From Acetobacteraceae bacterium (lineage in GTDB: Bacteria; Pseudomonadota; Alphaproteobacteria; Acetobacterales; Acetobacteraceae): DNA of 64,000 nucleotides. Position numbers and translations under genes: made by a program. Positions 20,129 to 27,891 of this stretch are shown here, piece after piece (the first letter of the stretch is position 1; each line of letters opens with the position of its first letter). The stretch covers positions 68,415-132,414 of the forward strand of contig PLXO01000100.1 of the NCBI GenBank assembly GCA_003151425.1, given 5' to 3'. Below the pieces are notes generated by a model. It saw nothing but the letters and a program-made list of their open reading frames with translations. It ran no database searches and had not been told where the DNA came from.

Positions 20129-20330
20129 GGTCGGGCCTCCTTCGTTGCTCGATGTTTGCGCAAGGAAGACGGTCTTCCCAGGTCAGTAGTCGGGTTGTCC
20201 GGTCGCCGTCATCCTGCTGCCGTCACGATCAACGACGCCGGCACGTTTCTCAATCCAAAAGCTGCCCCGCCAGTTTCAACGAAAATTGTCGGCCAGATTT
20301 CCACGGACATTCGCCGCGATCAGCCGCGGG

Positions 20331-21068
20331 TCAACCATGCATCCGATTGAGGAAACGAGCCACCCGCTCGGGCGCGCTGCCGTTGAAGAAATCGCCCACC
20401 GGCGCGCGATGCGCAACGAGGCCGGCTTCCATGAACATCACCTCGTTCGCCGCGCGGCGCGCGAAGCCGAGCTCATGGGTGACGACGATGCTGGTCATGC
20501 CTTCCTCGGCGAGCTCCTGCATCACGCTCAGCACCTCGCCGACCGTTTCGGGATCGAGCGCGCTGGTCGGTTCATCGTACAGCATCAGTGCCGGCTCCAT
20601 CGCCAATGCGCGGGCGATGGCGACACGCTGCTGCTGGCCACCGGACAGCTCGTCCGGAAACGCGGCGGCCTTGTCGGGCAGATGCACCTTGCGCAGCAGA
20701 TGGCGCGCCAGCTCCCGCGCCTGCTTCACCGGCCTGTGCTTCACCCGGATCGGTCCGAAAATGATGTTGTCTTCGGCGGACAGGTGCTGGAACAGCTCGA
20801 AATTCTGAAACACCATACCCATCCGCCGGCGCAACAACGCGGCCTGCTTGCGCGGCGTGTTGGCGATCTCCTGGCCCTCGAACATGATGCTGCCGGACGC
20901 AATCGGCTCCAGCAGGTTCAGACAGCGCAGCAAGGTCGACTTGCCGGAGCCGGAGGGGCCGAGCAGCACCAGGCACTCGCCCGGCGTCACCGATACGTCG
21001 ACGCCCTTCAACACATCGAGCGCGCCAAAGCGTTTCCAGATCGCAACCGCGTCGAGCAAGTGGGTCAT
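20331..21068 (-). CDS. Polar amino acid ABC transporter ATP-binding protein
   Basis: MTHLLDAVAIWKRFGALDVLKGVDVSVTPGECLVLLGPSGSGKSTLLRCLNLLEP...LSGGQQQRVAIARALAMEPALMLYDEPTSALDPE. Confidence 0.96.
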   Translation of the reverse strand: MTHLLDAVAIWKRFGALDVLKGVDVSVTPGECLVLLGPSGSGKSTLLRCLNLLEPIASGSIMFEGQEIANTPRKQAALLRRRMGMVFQNFELFQHLSAEDNIIFGPIRVKHRPVKQARELARHLLRKVHLPDKAAAFPDELSGGQQQRVAIARALAMEPALMLYDEPTSALDPETVGEVLSVMQELAEEGMTSIVVTHELGFARRAANEVMFMEAGLVAHRAPVGDFFNGSAPERVARFLNRMHG

Positions 21069-21829
21069 CGGATAGACTGGGTACTTGCGGCTGCCAACAC
21101 CACGCGCCGCGCGCCGGGGCGACGGCGGAAGCTGCGCTCGATCATCGATTGGATCGCCATAAAAACGGTGGTCAGCGCCAGGTAATACAGGCCGGCGGCG
21201 GTGAGCGTCTCGATGTAGCGGAAATTGCCGGAGGCCGTCTGATCGGCCACCAGCAGCAGCTCCTGCACGCCAATCACCGAGACCAGCGCTGAAAGTTTCA
21301 GCATGCCGATGAACTGGTTGCCGATCGGCGGGATGATGATGCGCAGCGCCTGCGGCAACACGACCCAGCGCATCACCCGCCATTCCTCCAACCCCAGCGC
21401 CCGCGCGGCCAGCCGCTGGCCCGGCCCGACCGCGCGAATGCCGGAGCGCATGATCTCCGCCATGTAGGCGCCCTCGTTCAGGCCCAGCGCCAGCACGGCG
21501 CAGGCGAAGCCTGGCAGCAGAACGCCAAAGGCGGGCAGCACGTTGAACGCGAACACCAGTTGCAGCAGCACCGGCGTGCCGCGAAACAACCAGAGATAGA
21601 ACACGACCAAGGCCCGCACGGCGCGCAGCGGCACTTCCTGTCCCACCGCCAGCAGCAGCCCCACCGCCATGCCAGTGGCGAGCGAGGCGATGCTGAGCGA
21701 CAGCGTCATCATCGCGCCATGGAAAAACGCCGCGCTGAGCAGGTACTGCGCCAGCAGATGCGGCTGGAACAGCGACATGCGCGCGCCAACCGCTTTCAGA
21801 ATGCCGAGCTGGCGGGCGGCAGGTTCCAT
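21065..21829 (-). CDS. Amino acid ABC transporter permease (HisM/GlnP type)
   Basis: GAMMTLSLSIASLATGMAVGLLLAVG...WLFRGTPVLLQLVFAFNVLP...EGAYMAEIMRSGIRAVGPGQ. Confidence 0.94.
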   Translation of the reverse strand: MEPAARQLGILKAVGARMSLFQPHLLAQYLLSAAFFHGAMMTLSLSIASLATGMAVGLLLAVGQEVPLRAVRALVVFYLWLFRGTPVLLQLVFAFNVLPAFGVLLPGFACAVLALGLNEGAYMAEIMRSGIRAVGPGQRLAARALGLEEWRVMRWVVLPQALRIIIPPIGNQFIGMLKLSALVSVIGVQELLLVADQTASGNFRYIETLTAAGLYYLALTTVFMAIQSMIERSFRRRPGARRVVLAAASTQSIR

Positions 21830-22587
21830 TTCTGGATCAGCGTCGCATAGGTGCCGTCGGCGACGATCGCTTGCACCGCCTTGTCGAGCGCGACCTTCAA
21901 CGCGGGATTGTCCTTGCGCACCGCGATGCCGACCTTGGTGCTGGTGTCAAACGGCGCGCCGCCGGTGGCGTAGGCGCCGGGCGTCTCATGCATCAGCGCA
22001 GCGACCGTTGCGGTGGAGACGATGATGGCGTCCGCGCGTTCCTGCGTCAGCGCCAGTGCGCAGTTGGTGGTGCCCGGCAGCAGCAGCAGGCTGACCTCCG
22101 GTTTGCCTGCTGCCTTGCATTGATCGTTGGCCTGCTTTGCGGCGACCTCAAACACCGTGCCGACCGGCGCCGCGACCTGCTTGCCGCACAACGTGGCCAC
22201 GCCGTCGATCTTCTTGGGATTGCCCGCGCGCACGACGATCTGGTTGCCCACCAGCAGGTAGGGGACGAGGTCGGCGACCTCCAGTCGTTGCGGATTGATG
22301 TACATACCGCTGACGATGATATCGACGCGCTTGCCCAGCAACGCCGGGATCAGGCCCTTGAACTCGATCGGCATGATGGTCGACTGCAGTCCCATTCTCC
22401 TGGCGACCGCGTCGGTGAAATCGATGTCGAAGCCGATGGGTTTGCCGCCGGTGTCCGCGAACTCGAACGGTGGGAAGGTGACCGAGGCGCCCCAGGTCAG
22501 CTTGCCCGCTTCCGCGAGTTCAGGTGCCTGCGCGAATCCCAGGCTCGGCAGCAGAACGAGCGCAAGCGTCATGGCCAGTCGCAACAT
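21796..22587 (-). CDS. Amino acid ABC transporter substrate-binding protein
   Basis: MLRLAMTLALVLLPSLGFAQAPE signal peptide; LTWGASVTFPPFEFADTGGKPIGFDIDFTDAVARRMG. Confidence 0.94.
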   Translation of the reverse strand: MLRLAMTLALVLLPSLGFAQAPELAEAGKLTWGASVTFPPFEFADTGGKPIGFDIDFTDAVARRMGLQSTIMPIEFKGLIPALLGKRVDIIVSGMYINPQRLEVADLVPYLLVGNQIVVRAGNPKKIDGVATLCGKQVAAPVGTVFEVAAKQANDQCKAAGKPEVSLLLLPGTTNCALALTQERADAIIVSTATVAALMHETPGAYATGGAPFDTSTKVGIAVRKDNPALKVALDKAVQAIVADGTYATLIQKWNLPPASSAF

Positions 22588-22725
22588 AGCAGTTCCCCTC
22601 CGGTATACCGGTTCTGATCGTGCAAACCCTGTGCCATAGGCCACCGAGTTGGGCCATGGTATCCCCAGCATAGACCGGACTCCTGAACAGGACCGACTCA
22701 TGGCAGGGTCGCCGCCGCGCGGCCA

Positions 22726-22768
22726 CGATGGATGCACAATGATGCGACCGCGATGGATGCACAATGAT
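22726..22768. repeat. Short direct repeat upstream of the DadA-like gene
   Basis: cgatggatgcacaatgat at 22726-22743 and 22751-22768, period 25 bp. Confidence 0.8.
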
Positions 22769-22782
22769 AAGGAGCTTGATTG

Positions 22783-24033
22783 ATGACGCTCGCACGGCAT
22801 GGGGCGATCGTGATTGGCGCCGGGGTGGCCGGCCTATCCGCCGCGCTCTATTTGCAGCGCGCCGGGGTCGCGGTCGCGGTGATCGATCCGCTGCCGCCGG
22901 CGGGCGGCGCATCGTTCGGCAATGCCGGCTTGCTCAGCCCTGACACCGCGGTGCCGATCGCGCTGCCCGGCATGCTGCGCAAGGTGCCGGGCTGGCTGCT
23001 CGATCCACTTGGCCCGTTGTCAGTGAAGCCGAGCTACTTCCCGCGCGCACTGCCATGGTTGCTGCGCTGGATCGAGTCCGGACGGCTGCACCGCGTGATG
23101 GCAATCTCCGACGCGATGCGCGCGCTGCACAAGGAGACGCTGACCTGCTGGAAGGAACTGTTGGGGGCGGAACTATATGGCGGGCTGATCCGCCAGGTCG
23201 GCCAGGTGCAGGTGTGGGAGGGTGACGCGGAAAGCGCCAGCGCGGTGGTGGAACGCCAGGTGCGCGAACGGCAGGGTATCAAGACCGAGGACCTTACCGC
23301 CGACGACCTTCGCCAGATGTTTCCGGGCATCGCCCGTGAAGTGACGCGCGGTCTGCTGGTGCCGGGCAATGGCTACACCGTCAGTCCTCAGCGCAGCGTG
23401 CGCACGCTTGGCGAGTTGTTCCGCCAAGAGGGCGGCACGCTGATCAACGAACGCGCAATGAAGTTGATTCCGCAGGATGGCGGTGGCTGGATGGTGATGA
23501 CCAACACGGCCAACCGCAGCTCCGAGCACGTCGTGCTGGCCGGTGGCGCTTGGTCGCGGCAATTGCTCGATCCGCTCGGTATCCGTGTGCCATTGGAGAC
23601 CGAGCGCGGCTACCACGCGATGCTGTTCGATCCGGAAGTGACACCGTCGCTGCCGATCAGCAACAAGACGCGCGCGTTCGGCGTGACGCCGATGGAGGAC
23701 GGGCTGCGCATTGCCGGCACGGTGGAAATCGCCGGACTGGATGCGGCCCCGAACGAGGAGCGCGCGAAGATCCTGGTAGGGCATGCGAAGCGAATGTTCC
23801 CGGCGCTGAAGGGCGAGCGGGTGCGCTACTGGATGGGCTTTCGCCCATCGACGCCGGACAGCCTGCCGATCCTGGGTCCGGCGCCAGGTCGCACCGGACT
23901 TCATTTCGTGTTCGGTCATGGACATTTCGGCATGAGCGGCGGGCCGCCGAGCGGACGGCTGGTTGCGCGGCTGATAACCGGCCAGGCGCCCGGCATCGAT
24001 CCCGCGCCCTACGCGGCGCAACGCTTCCGCTGA
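22783..24033 (+). CDS. FAD-dependent oxidoreductase, D-amino acid dehydrogenase (DadA)-like
   Basis: GAIVIGAGVAGLSAALYLQRAGVAVAVIDPLPPAGGASFGNAGLLSPDTAVPIALPG...WMGFRPSTPDSLPILGPAP. Confidence 0.92.
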   Translation: MTLARHGAIVIGAGVAGLSAALYLQRAGVAVAVIDPLPPAGGASFGNAGLLSPDTAVPIALPGMLRKVPGWLLDPLGPLSVKPSYFPRALPWLLRWIESGRLHRVMAISDAMRALHKETLTCWKELLGAELYGGLIRQVGQVQVWEGDAESASAVVERQVRERQGIKTEDLTADDLRQMFPGIAREVTRGLLVPGNGYTVSPQRSVRTLGELFRQEGGTLINERAMKLIPQDGGGWMVMTNTANRSSEHVVLAGGAWSRQLLDPLGIRVPLETERGYHAMLFDPEVTPSLPISNKTRAFGVTPMEDGLRIAGTVEIAGLDAAPNEERAKILVGHAKRMFPALKGERVRYWMGFRPSTPDSLPILGPAPGRTGLHFVFGHGHFGMSGGPPSGRLVARLITGQAPGIDPAPYAAQRFR

Positions 24034-24047
24034 AGGAGAAACGGACG

Positions 24048-25376
24048 ATGGCGGTCAGCGAGATCTATCATTCCACCTTCAAGGCGATGCCATATTGGTG
24101 GGAGGCCTATCATCCCACGGCGCAGGATCCGCTGGAGCTACCCTCGCGCGTGCGTGTCGCGATCGTCGGCGGCGGCTATGGCGGGTTGTCCACCGCGCTG
24201 GAGGGCGCGAAGCAAGGCGTGGACTGCGTCGTTCTGGAGACGGCCGAGCTGGGCTTCGGCGCCAGCACACGCAATGGTGGTGGCGTCAGCGGCGGGGTGA
24301 ATATCGGCAAGAGCTTCTCCGGCAAAAGCCTCGATCCGTCGTCGGAACGTGCGCAGGCCGTGCTGGCGGATGGCGCCGATGCGTTCAGCCTGATCGAGCG
24401 GCTGATCGCGGAGGAAGGCATCAACTGTTATTGGAAGAAGACCGGCCGCTTCGTCGGCGCCTGGACGCCGGGACATTACGCGAGCCAGGCGAAGAAGATC
24501 GCACTGTTGAATCAAGCCGCACGGTCGGAGGCGTATATGGTCCCACGCGAGCGCCAACGCGAGGAGATGGCGAGCGATTATTACTATGGCGGCATGGTTG
24601 TGGAACGCTCCGCCAATCTGCATCCGGCGCTGTACTACAAGGGACTGCTGGATGCCTGCCACGCGCGCGGTATTCCGGTGTGCGCCCGTGCACCGGTCAC
24701 CAAAATCACCGAGCGCGACGGTGGTTGGTTGGTGCAGACCGAGCGCGGCGCTGTGCAGGCCGACGAAGTGGTGATCGCCACCAACGGCTACACCGGCGAC
24801 GTCACACCGGAGCTAAAACGGCGCGTGGTGCCGTTGGCCAGCCACATCATCGCCACCGAGGAATTACCGCCCGACCTCGCGGCGTCCCTGATCCCCAAGC
24901 AGCGTACCCTGGCCGACACCCGCCGGGTGCTGTGCTATTATCGAATGTCGCCCGACGGCAAGCGCATGATCTTCGGCGGGCGCGCGCGGTTCACACCCGT
25001 CACACCGCACGAAAGCGCGCCGATCCTGCATCGTTTCATGACCGATCGGTTCCCGCAGTTGCGCGGCACGAAGATCACGCATGCCTGGACCGGCAATGTC
25101 GCGTTCACGCTGGATGCGCTGCCGCATATGGGCCGGCAGGACGGCATGCACTATCTGCTGGGCTGCAACGGCAGCGGCGTCGCGATGATGACCTATCTGG
25201 GCTGGCAAACCGCGCGCAAGATCGCCGGCGTGGCGAATCAGCCGAGTGCATTCGATACTGAGGAATTTCCCTCGCATAGACTGTATTCCGGTAATCCCTG
25301 GTTCCTGCCGGCGATTGGCGGATGGTACCGGTTGCGTGACAATTTGGATCGGGGGCTCGCGTCGCTGTCGTCGTAA
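24048..25376 (+). CDS. FAD-binding oxidoreductase, gamma-glutamylputrescine oxidase (PuuB)-like
   Basis: MAVSEIYHSTFKAMPYWWEAYHPTAQDPLELPSRVRVAIVGGGYGGLSTALEGAKQG...ASTRNGGGVSGGVNIGKS...CNGSGVAMMTYLG. Confidence 0.92.
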   Translation: MAVSEIYHSTFKAMPYWWEAYHPTAQDPLELPSRVRVAIVGGGYGGLSTALEGAKQGVDCVVLETAELGFGASTRNGGGVSGGVNIGKSFSGKSLDPSSERAQAVLADGADAFSLIERLIAEEGINCYWKKTGRFVGAWTPGHYASQAKKIALLNQAARSEAYMVPRERQREEMASDYYYGGMVVERSANLHPALYYKGLLDACHARGIPVCARAPVTKITERDGGWLVQTERGAVQADEVVIATNGYTGDVTPELKRRVVPLASHIIATEELPPDLAASLIPKQRTLADTRRVLCYYRMSPDGKRMIFGGRARFTPVTPHESAPILHRFMTDRFPQLRGTKITHAWTGNVAFTLDALPHMGRQDGMHYLLGCNGSGVAMMTYLGWQTARKIAGVANQPSAFDTEEFPSHRLYSGNPWFLPAIGGWYRLRDNLDRGLASLSS

Positions 25377-25420
25377 TGCGACGCTGGGAAACGAACGGGT
25401 CATCCGATGGGATCGTAGCT

Positions 25421-25550
25421 GCCACCCCGTTGGCCCGCCCCCCGGGTCGGGCCAACGGGGTGGCCGAGGACAGGCTCCTGCGGGCCATCGACGACTTGCC
25501 TTCGTGCGAGCAACAAAGTCGTGGATGGCCCCGCCGGAGCCTGTCCTCGG
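25421..25550. repeat. Compound palindromic intergenic repeat (two adjacent palindromes; second shares the family A core)
   Basis: gccaccccgttggcccg...cgggccaacggggtggc then ccgaggacaggctcc...acgacttgcc...caacaaagtcgtggatgg...ggagcctgtcctcgg. Confidence 0.85.
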
Positions 25551-25631
25551 GCTTGACCCGTGGGCGGGCCATGACGGCGTGGGCGTCGTCCGCTTCACAC
25601 CAGCCGCTCACGTCGGCGCCGGATCAGCCGC

Positions 25632-26291
25632 TCACGCCGGCGGCGCGGCTCCGGGATCATTCGCGCGGGTGACGTAGGCCTCGGCTTCGGGCTCATATTC
25701 GCGCCACAGCCGCGACAGCTCGGTGATCGGGGCCGGATCCGAATCGACCCGCAGGTCGACATAGGGAAAGCTCTCGCGGTGCGCTACCAGCAGAGCGGCG
25801 GAGATCACCGGAACGAACTCCCCGCCCGCCGCCTCGCCCGCCGCGAGCGCGGCGATCAGCCGCCTGGCGAGGGGCAGCGCTGGATCAGCCTCGAACGCGC
25901 GGACCATGGCGGCGGGGATGTCGGTCGAGCGGACAATGTTCGCGATGGCGACACAGTCTTTGCCATGCGCCTCGCCGGCCTTCTCCGCCGCCACATGCGC
26001 ACCTGTAAAGGCAACGGTGCGACCCGCGGCGTCGAGCACCGCAAGCTGACGCCAATCGGGATGCGGCGCGACGGCGAGAACGGCCTGCATCGTATGCCGG
26101 GCATCGTAGCCGCGTGCCAGCAGATCGAGCGCCAGCGGCCCCAGCCGCGGATCGGTGCGATGCTGCGTCAGACACGCCCCGACGCCGGTGCGCACATGGG
26201 AACACCGCGAGCCGGCGGCGATGGATGAGGTCGTCACCGCGGCGCCCAGCATGCCGGTGCGCGCGCAACGACCAAGCAGCGAGAAGGTCAT
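25632..26291 (-). CDS. DUF1028 domain-containing protein
   Basis: MTFSLLGRCARTGMLGAAVTTSSIAAGSRCSHVRTGVGACLTQHRTDPRLGPLALDLLARG. Confidence 0.9.
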   Translation of the reverse strand: MTFSLLGRCARTGMLGAAVTTSSIAAGSRCSHVRTGVGACLTQHRTDPRLGPLALDLLARGYDARHTMQAVLAVAPHPDWRQLAVLDAAGRTVAFTGAHVAAEKAGEAHGKDCVAIANIVRSTDIPAAMVRAFEADPALPLARRLIAALAAGEAAGGEFVPVISAALLVAHRESFPYVDLRVDSDPAPITELSRLWREYEPEAEAYVTRANDPGAAPPA

Positions 26292-27535
26292 GCGTTGTCT
26301 CCTTGCAGCATCGCCGTGATATCGACCTCCATCACCAGTTCGGGGCTGGCGAGGCCCTTGATGATGAGCGTGCTCAGGCACGGTACGGCCGGGCCGAGAT
26401 GGCGCAGCACCACGTCGGTCACGCAAGTCAGGTACGCGCGGTCGGTAACGAACACCGTCGCCTTGACGACATCGCTCAGCCGCGCGCCCGCTTCGCCGAG
26501 CAACACCGCCACGTTCTGCATCGCCTGCTCGGCCTGCGCGGGCGGATCGCCGGCGCCGTGCATCACCTCATTCAGATCGGTCCCGGTCTGACCGCGCAGC
26601 ACCACATGCCCCCCGGCGCGCACCGCCATGCAAAAATCGCAGTCGATGTTCTGCTGACTGAAGCCGTAACGGACCGCGTTGGAATGGTAGCGCCGCACGC
26701 GCAGGTGTGGGCAGCCCTGCTTGCGCATCGCCTGCACGTCGATCTCGAACAGGATGTCGGGGCGCGCGAAGCCAGGCACGATGATGCCGGTGGACACCGG
26801 ATGGATGCCACGGAAGTGTCGCCCGATTATCGGGTACACCGCGTGGCGATAGGCACGGTCGCTGATGTAGACAGTGATCTTGGTCACATCGTCCATTTCG
26901 GCGCCGGCTTCATGCAGCAGGGTCGCGAGATTGGTAAGCGCGCAGTCGGCCTGCGCCGCCGCGTCCTGCGGCCGGCGACCGGGGCCTGCCATCACGCTGC
27001 CGTCGAGCGCGGCGCCGGTCTGGCCGCGGATGAAGATATCCTGCGGCCCGGCGGCGACCATTGCGCCCTGCCAGGCGATGTCCTGACTGAACCAGTCCTT
27101 GAGCTCGAAGGTGCGCAGTCTGGTGACCGCGGCGCCGATCACCGCTTCCGCATCGATCTGCACCATCAGTTCCGGGTGCGAAAGGCCGGCGACGACCAGG
27201 CCGGTGCTGACCGGGAAGACATCCTTCAGCCGCCGGCCGAGCGTGTCGTAGACCCGTTTGCGGTGCGCCCGATCGACCAGCGACGTGGTCAGCTTGGTGA
27301 TGTCGTGCAACGAACCGCCGGCGGTATTGAGCGCGGCTTCGATGTTGTCCAACGCTGCCTCGGTCTGCGCCGCGGCGTCGCCCAGCCCGGCGACCGAGCC
27401 ATCCGGGCACAGCGCGCTACGTCCGCTGAGGAAGACGCGATTGCCGCCGCGCATGGCACCGGCAACGGACGTGGCGGCCGGGCCATCGGGGAGAAAATGC
27501 GCTGCCTCCAGCGGCACAAATCGGTCATGCGGCAT
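26288..27535 (-). CDS. Rid (RidA/YjgF/UK114) family protein with three tandem Rid domains
   Basis: Three internally homologous blocks: DAAAQTEAALDNIEAALNTAGGSLHDITKLTTSLVDRA / DAAAQADCALTNLATLLHEAGAEMDDVTKITVYISDRA / PPAQAEQAMQNVAVLLGEAGARLSDVVKATVFVTDRA; overlaps DUF1028 at ATGA. Confidence 0.92.
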   Translation of the reverse strand: MPHDRFVPLEAAHFLPDGPAATSVAGAMRGGNRVFLSGRSALCPDGSVAGLGDAAAQTEAALDNIEAALNTAGGSLHDITKLTTSLVDRAHRKRVYDTLGRRLKDVFPVSTGLVVAGLSHPELMVQIDAEAVIGAAVTRLRTFELKDWFSQDIAWQGAMVAAGPQDIFIRGQTGAALDGSVMAGPGRRPQDAAAQADCALTNLATLLHEAGAEMDDVTKITVYISDRAYRHAVYPIIGRHFRGIHPVSTGIIVPGFARPDILFEIDVQAMRKQGCPHLRVRRYHSNAVRYGFSQQNIDCDFCMAVRAGGHVVLRGQTGTDLNEVMHGAGDPPAQAEQAMQNVAVLLGEAGARLSDVVKATVFVTDRAYLTCVTDVVLRHLGPAVPCLSTLIIKGLASPELVMEVDITAMLQGDNA

Positions 27536-27656
27536 CGGGCGGTTCGCCTTTCCCTGGTAACCGGATCATGGTGATACGCTAAACGTGGCGGCTGGTCCAA
27601 GCCAGGACCCACGCGCCGGCAATTCTCATTTCGGCCGGGCTGTGTTCCCCCGCGTC

Positions 27657-27732
27657 GTCATGGCCGGGCTTGTCCCGGCCATCCCCGCCAACACCGTGCC
27701 GCGGGGATGCCCGGGCAAGCCCGGCCATGACG
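27657..27732. repeat. Intergenic inverted repeat, family B (gtcatggccgggcttgtcccggccatcc)
   Basis: Complementary arms gtcatggccgggcttgtcccgg / ccgggcaagcccggccatgac; second copy at 48701-48779. Confidence 0.9.
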
Positions 27733-27891
27733 ATACCACAACGTCGTCGCACCCATAATGGCAGTCGTTACCTGCTCGCCACGGACTACCGCGATCTGAG
27801 GCGCACCACCTTCCATGCCGCGCCCCTTGGCCGACCCAGCACACTCGCCGTACACCGGCGGACAGCTCGGCACCACAACAAGGGCAGACGA

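Noticed and set aside
26114-27574. 486 aa plus-strand ORF
   Set aside because: Antisense to the triple Rid gene; RHD-rich spurious translation.
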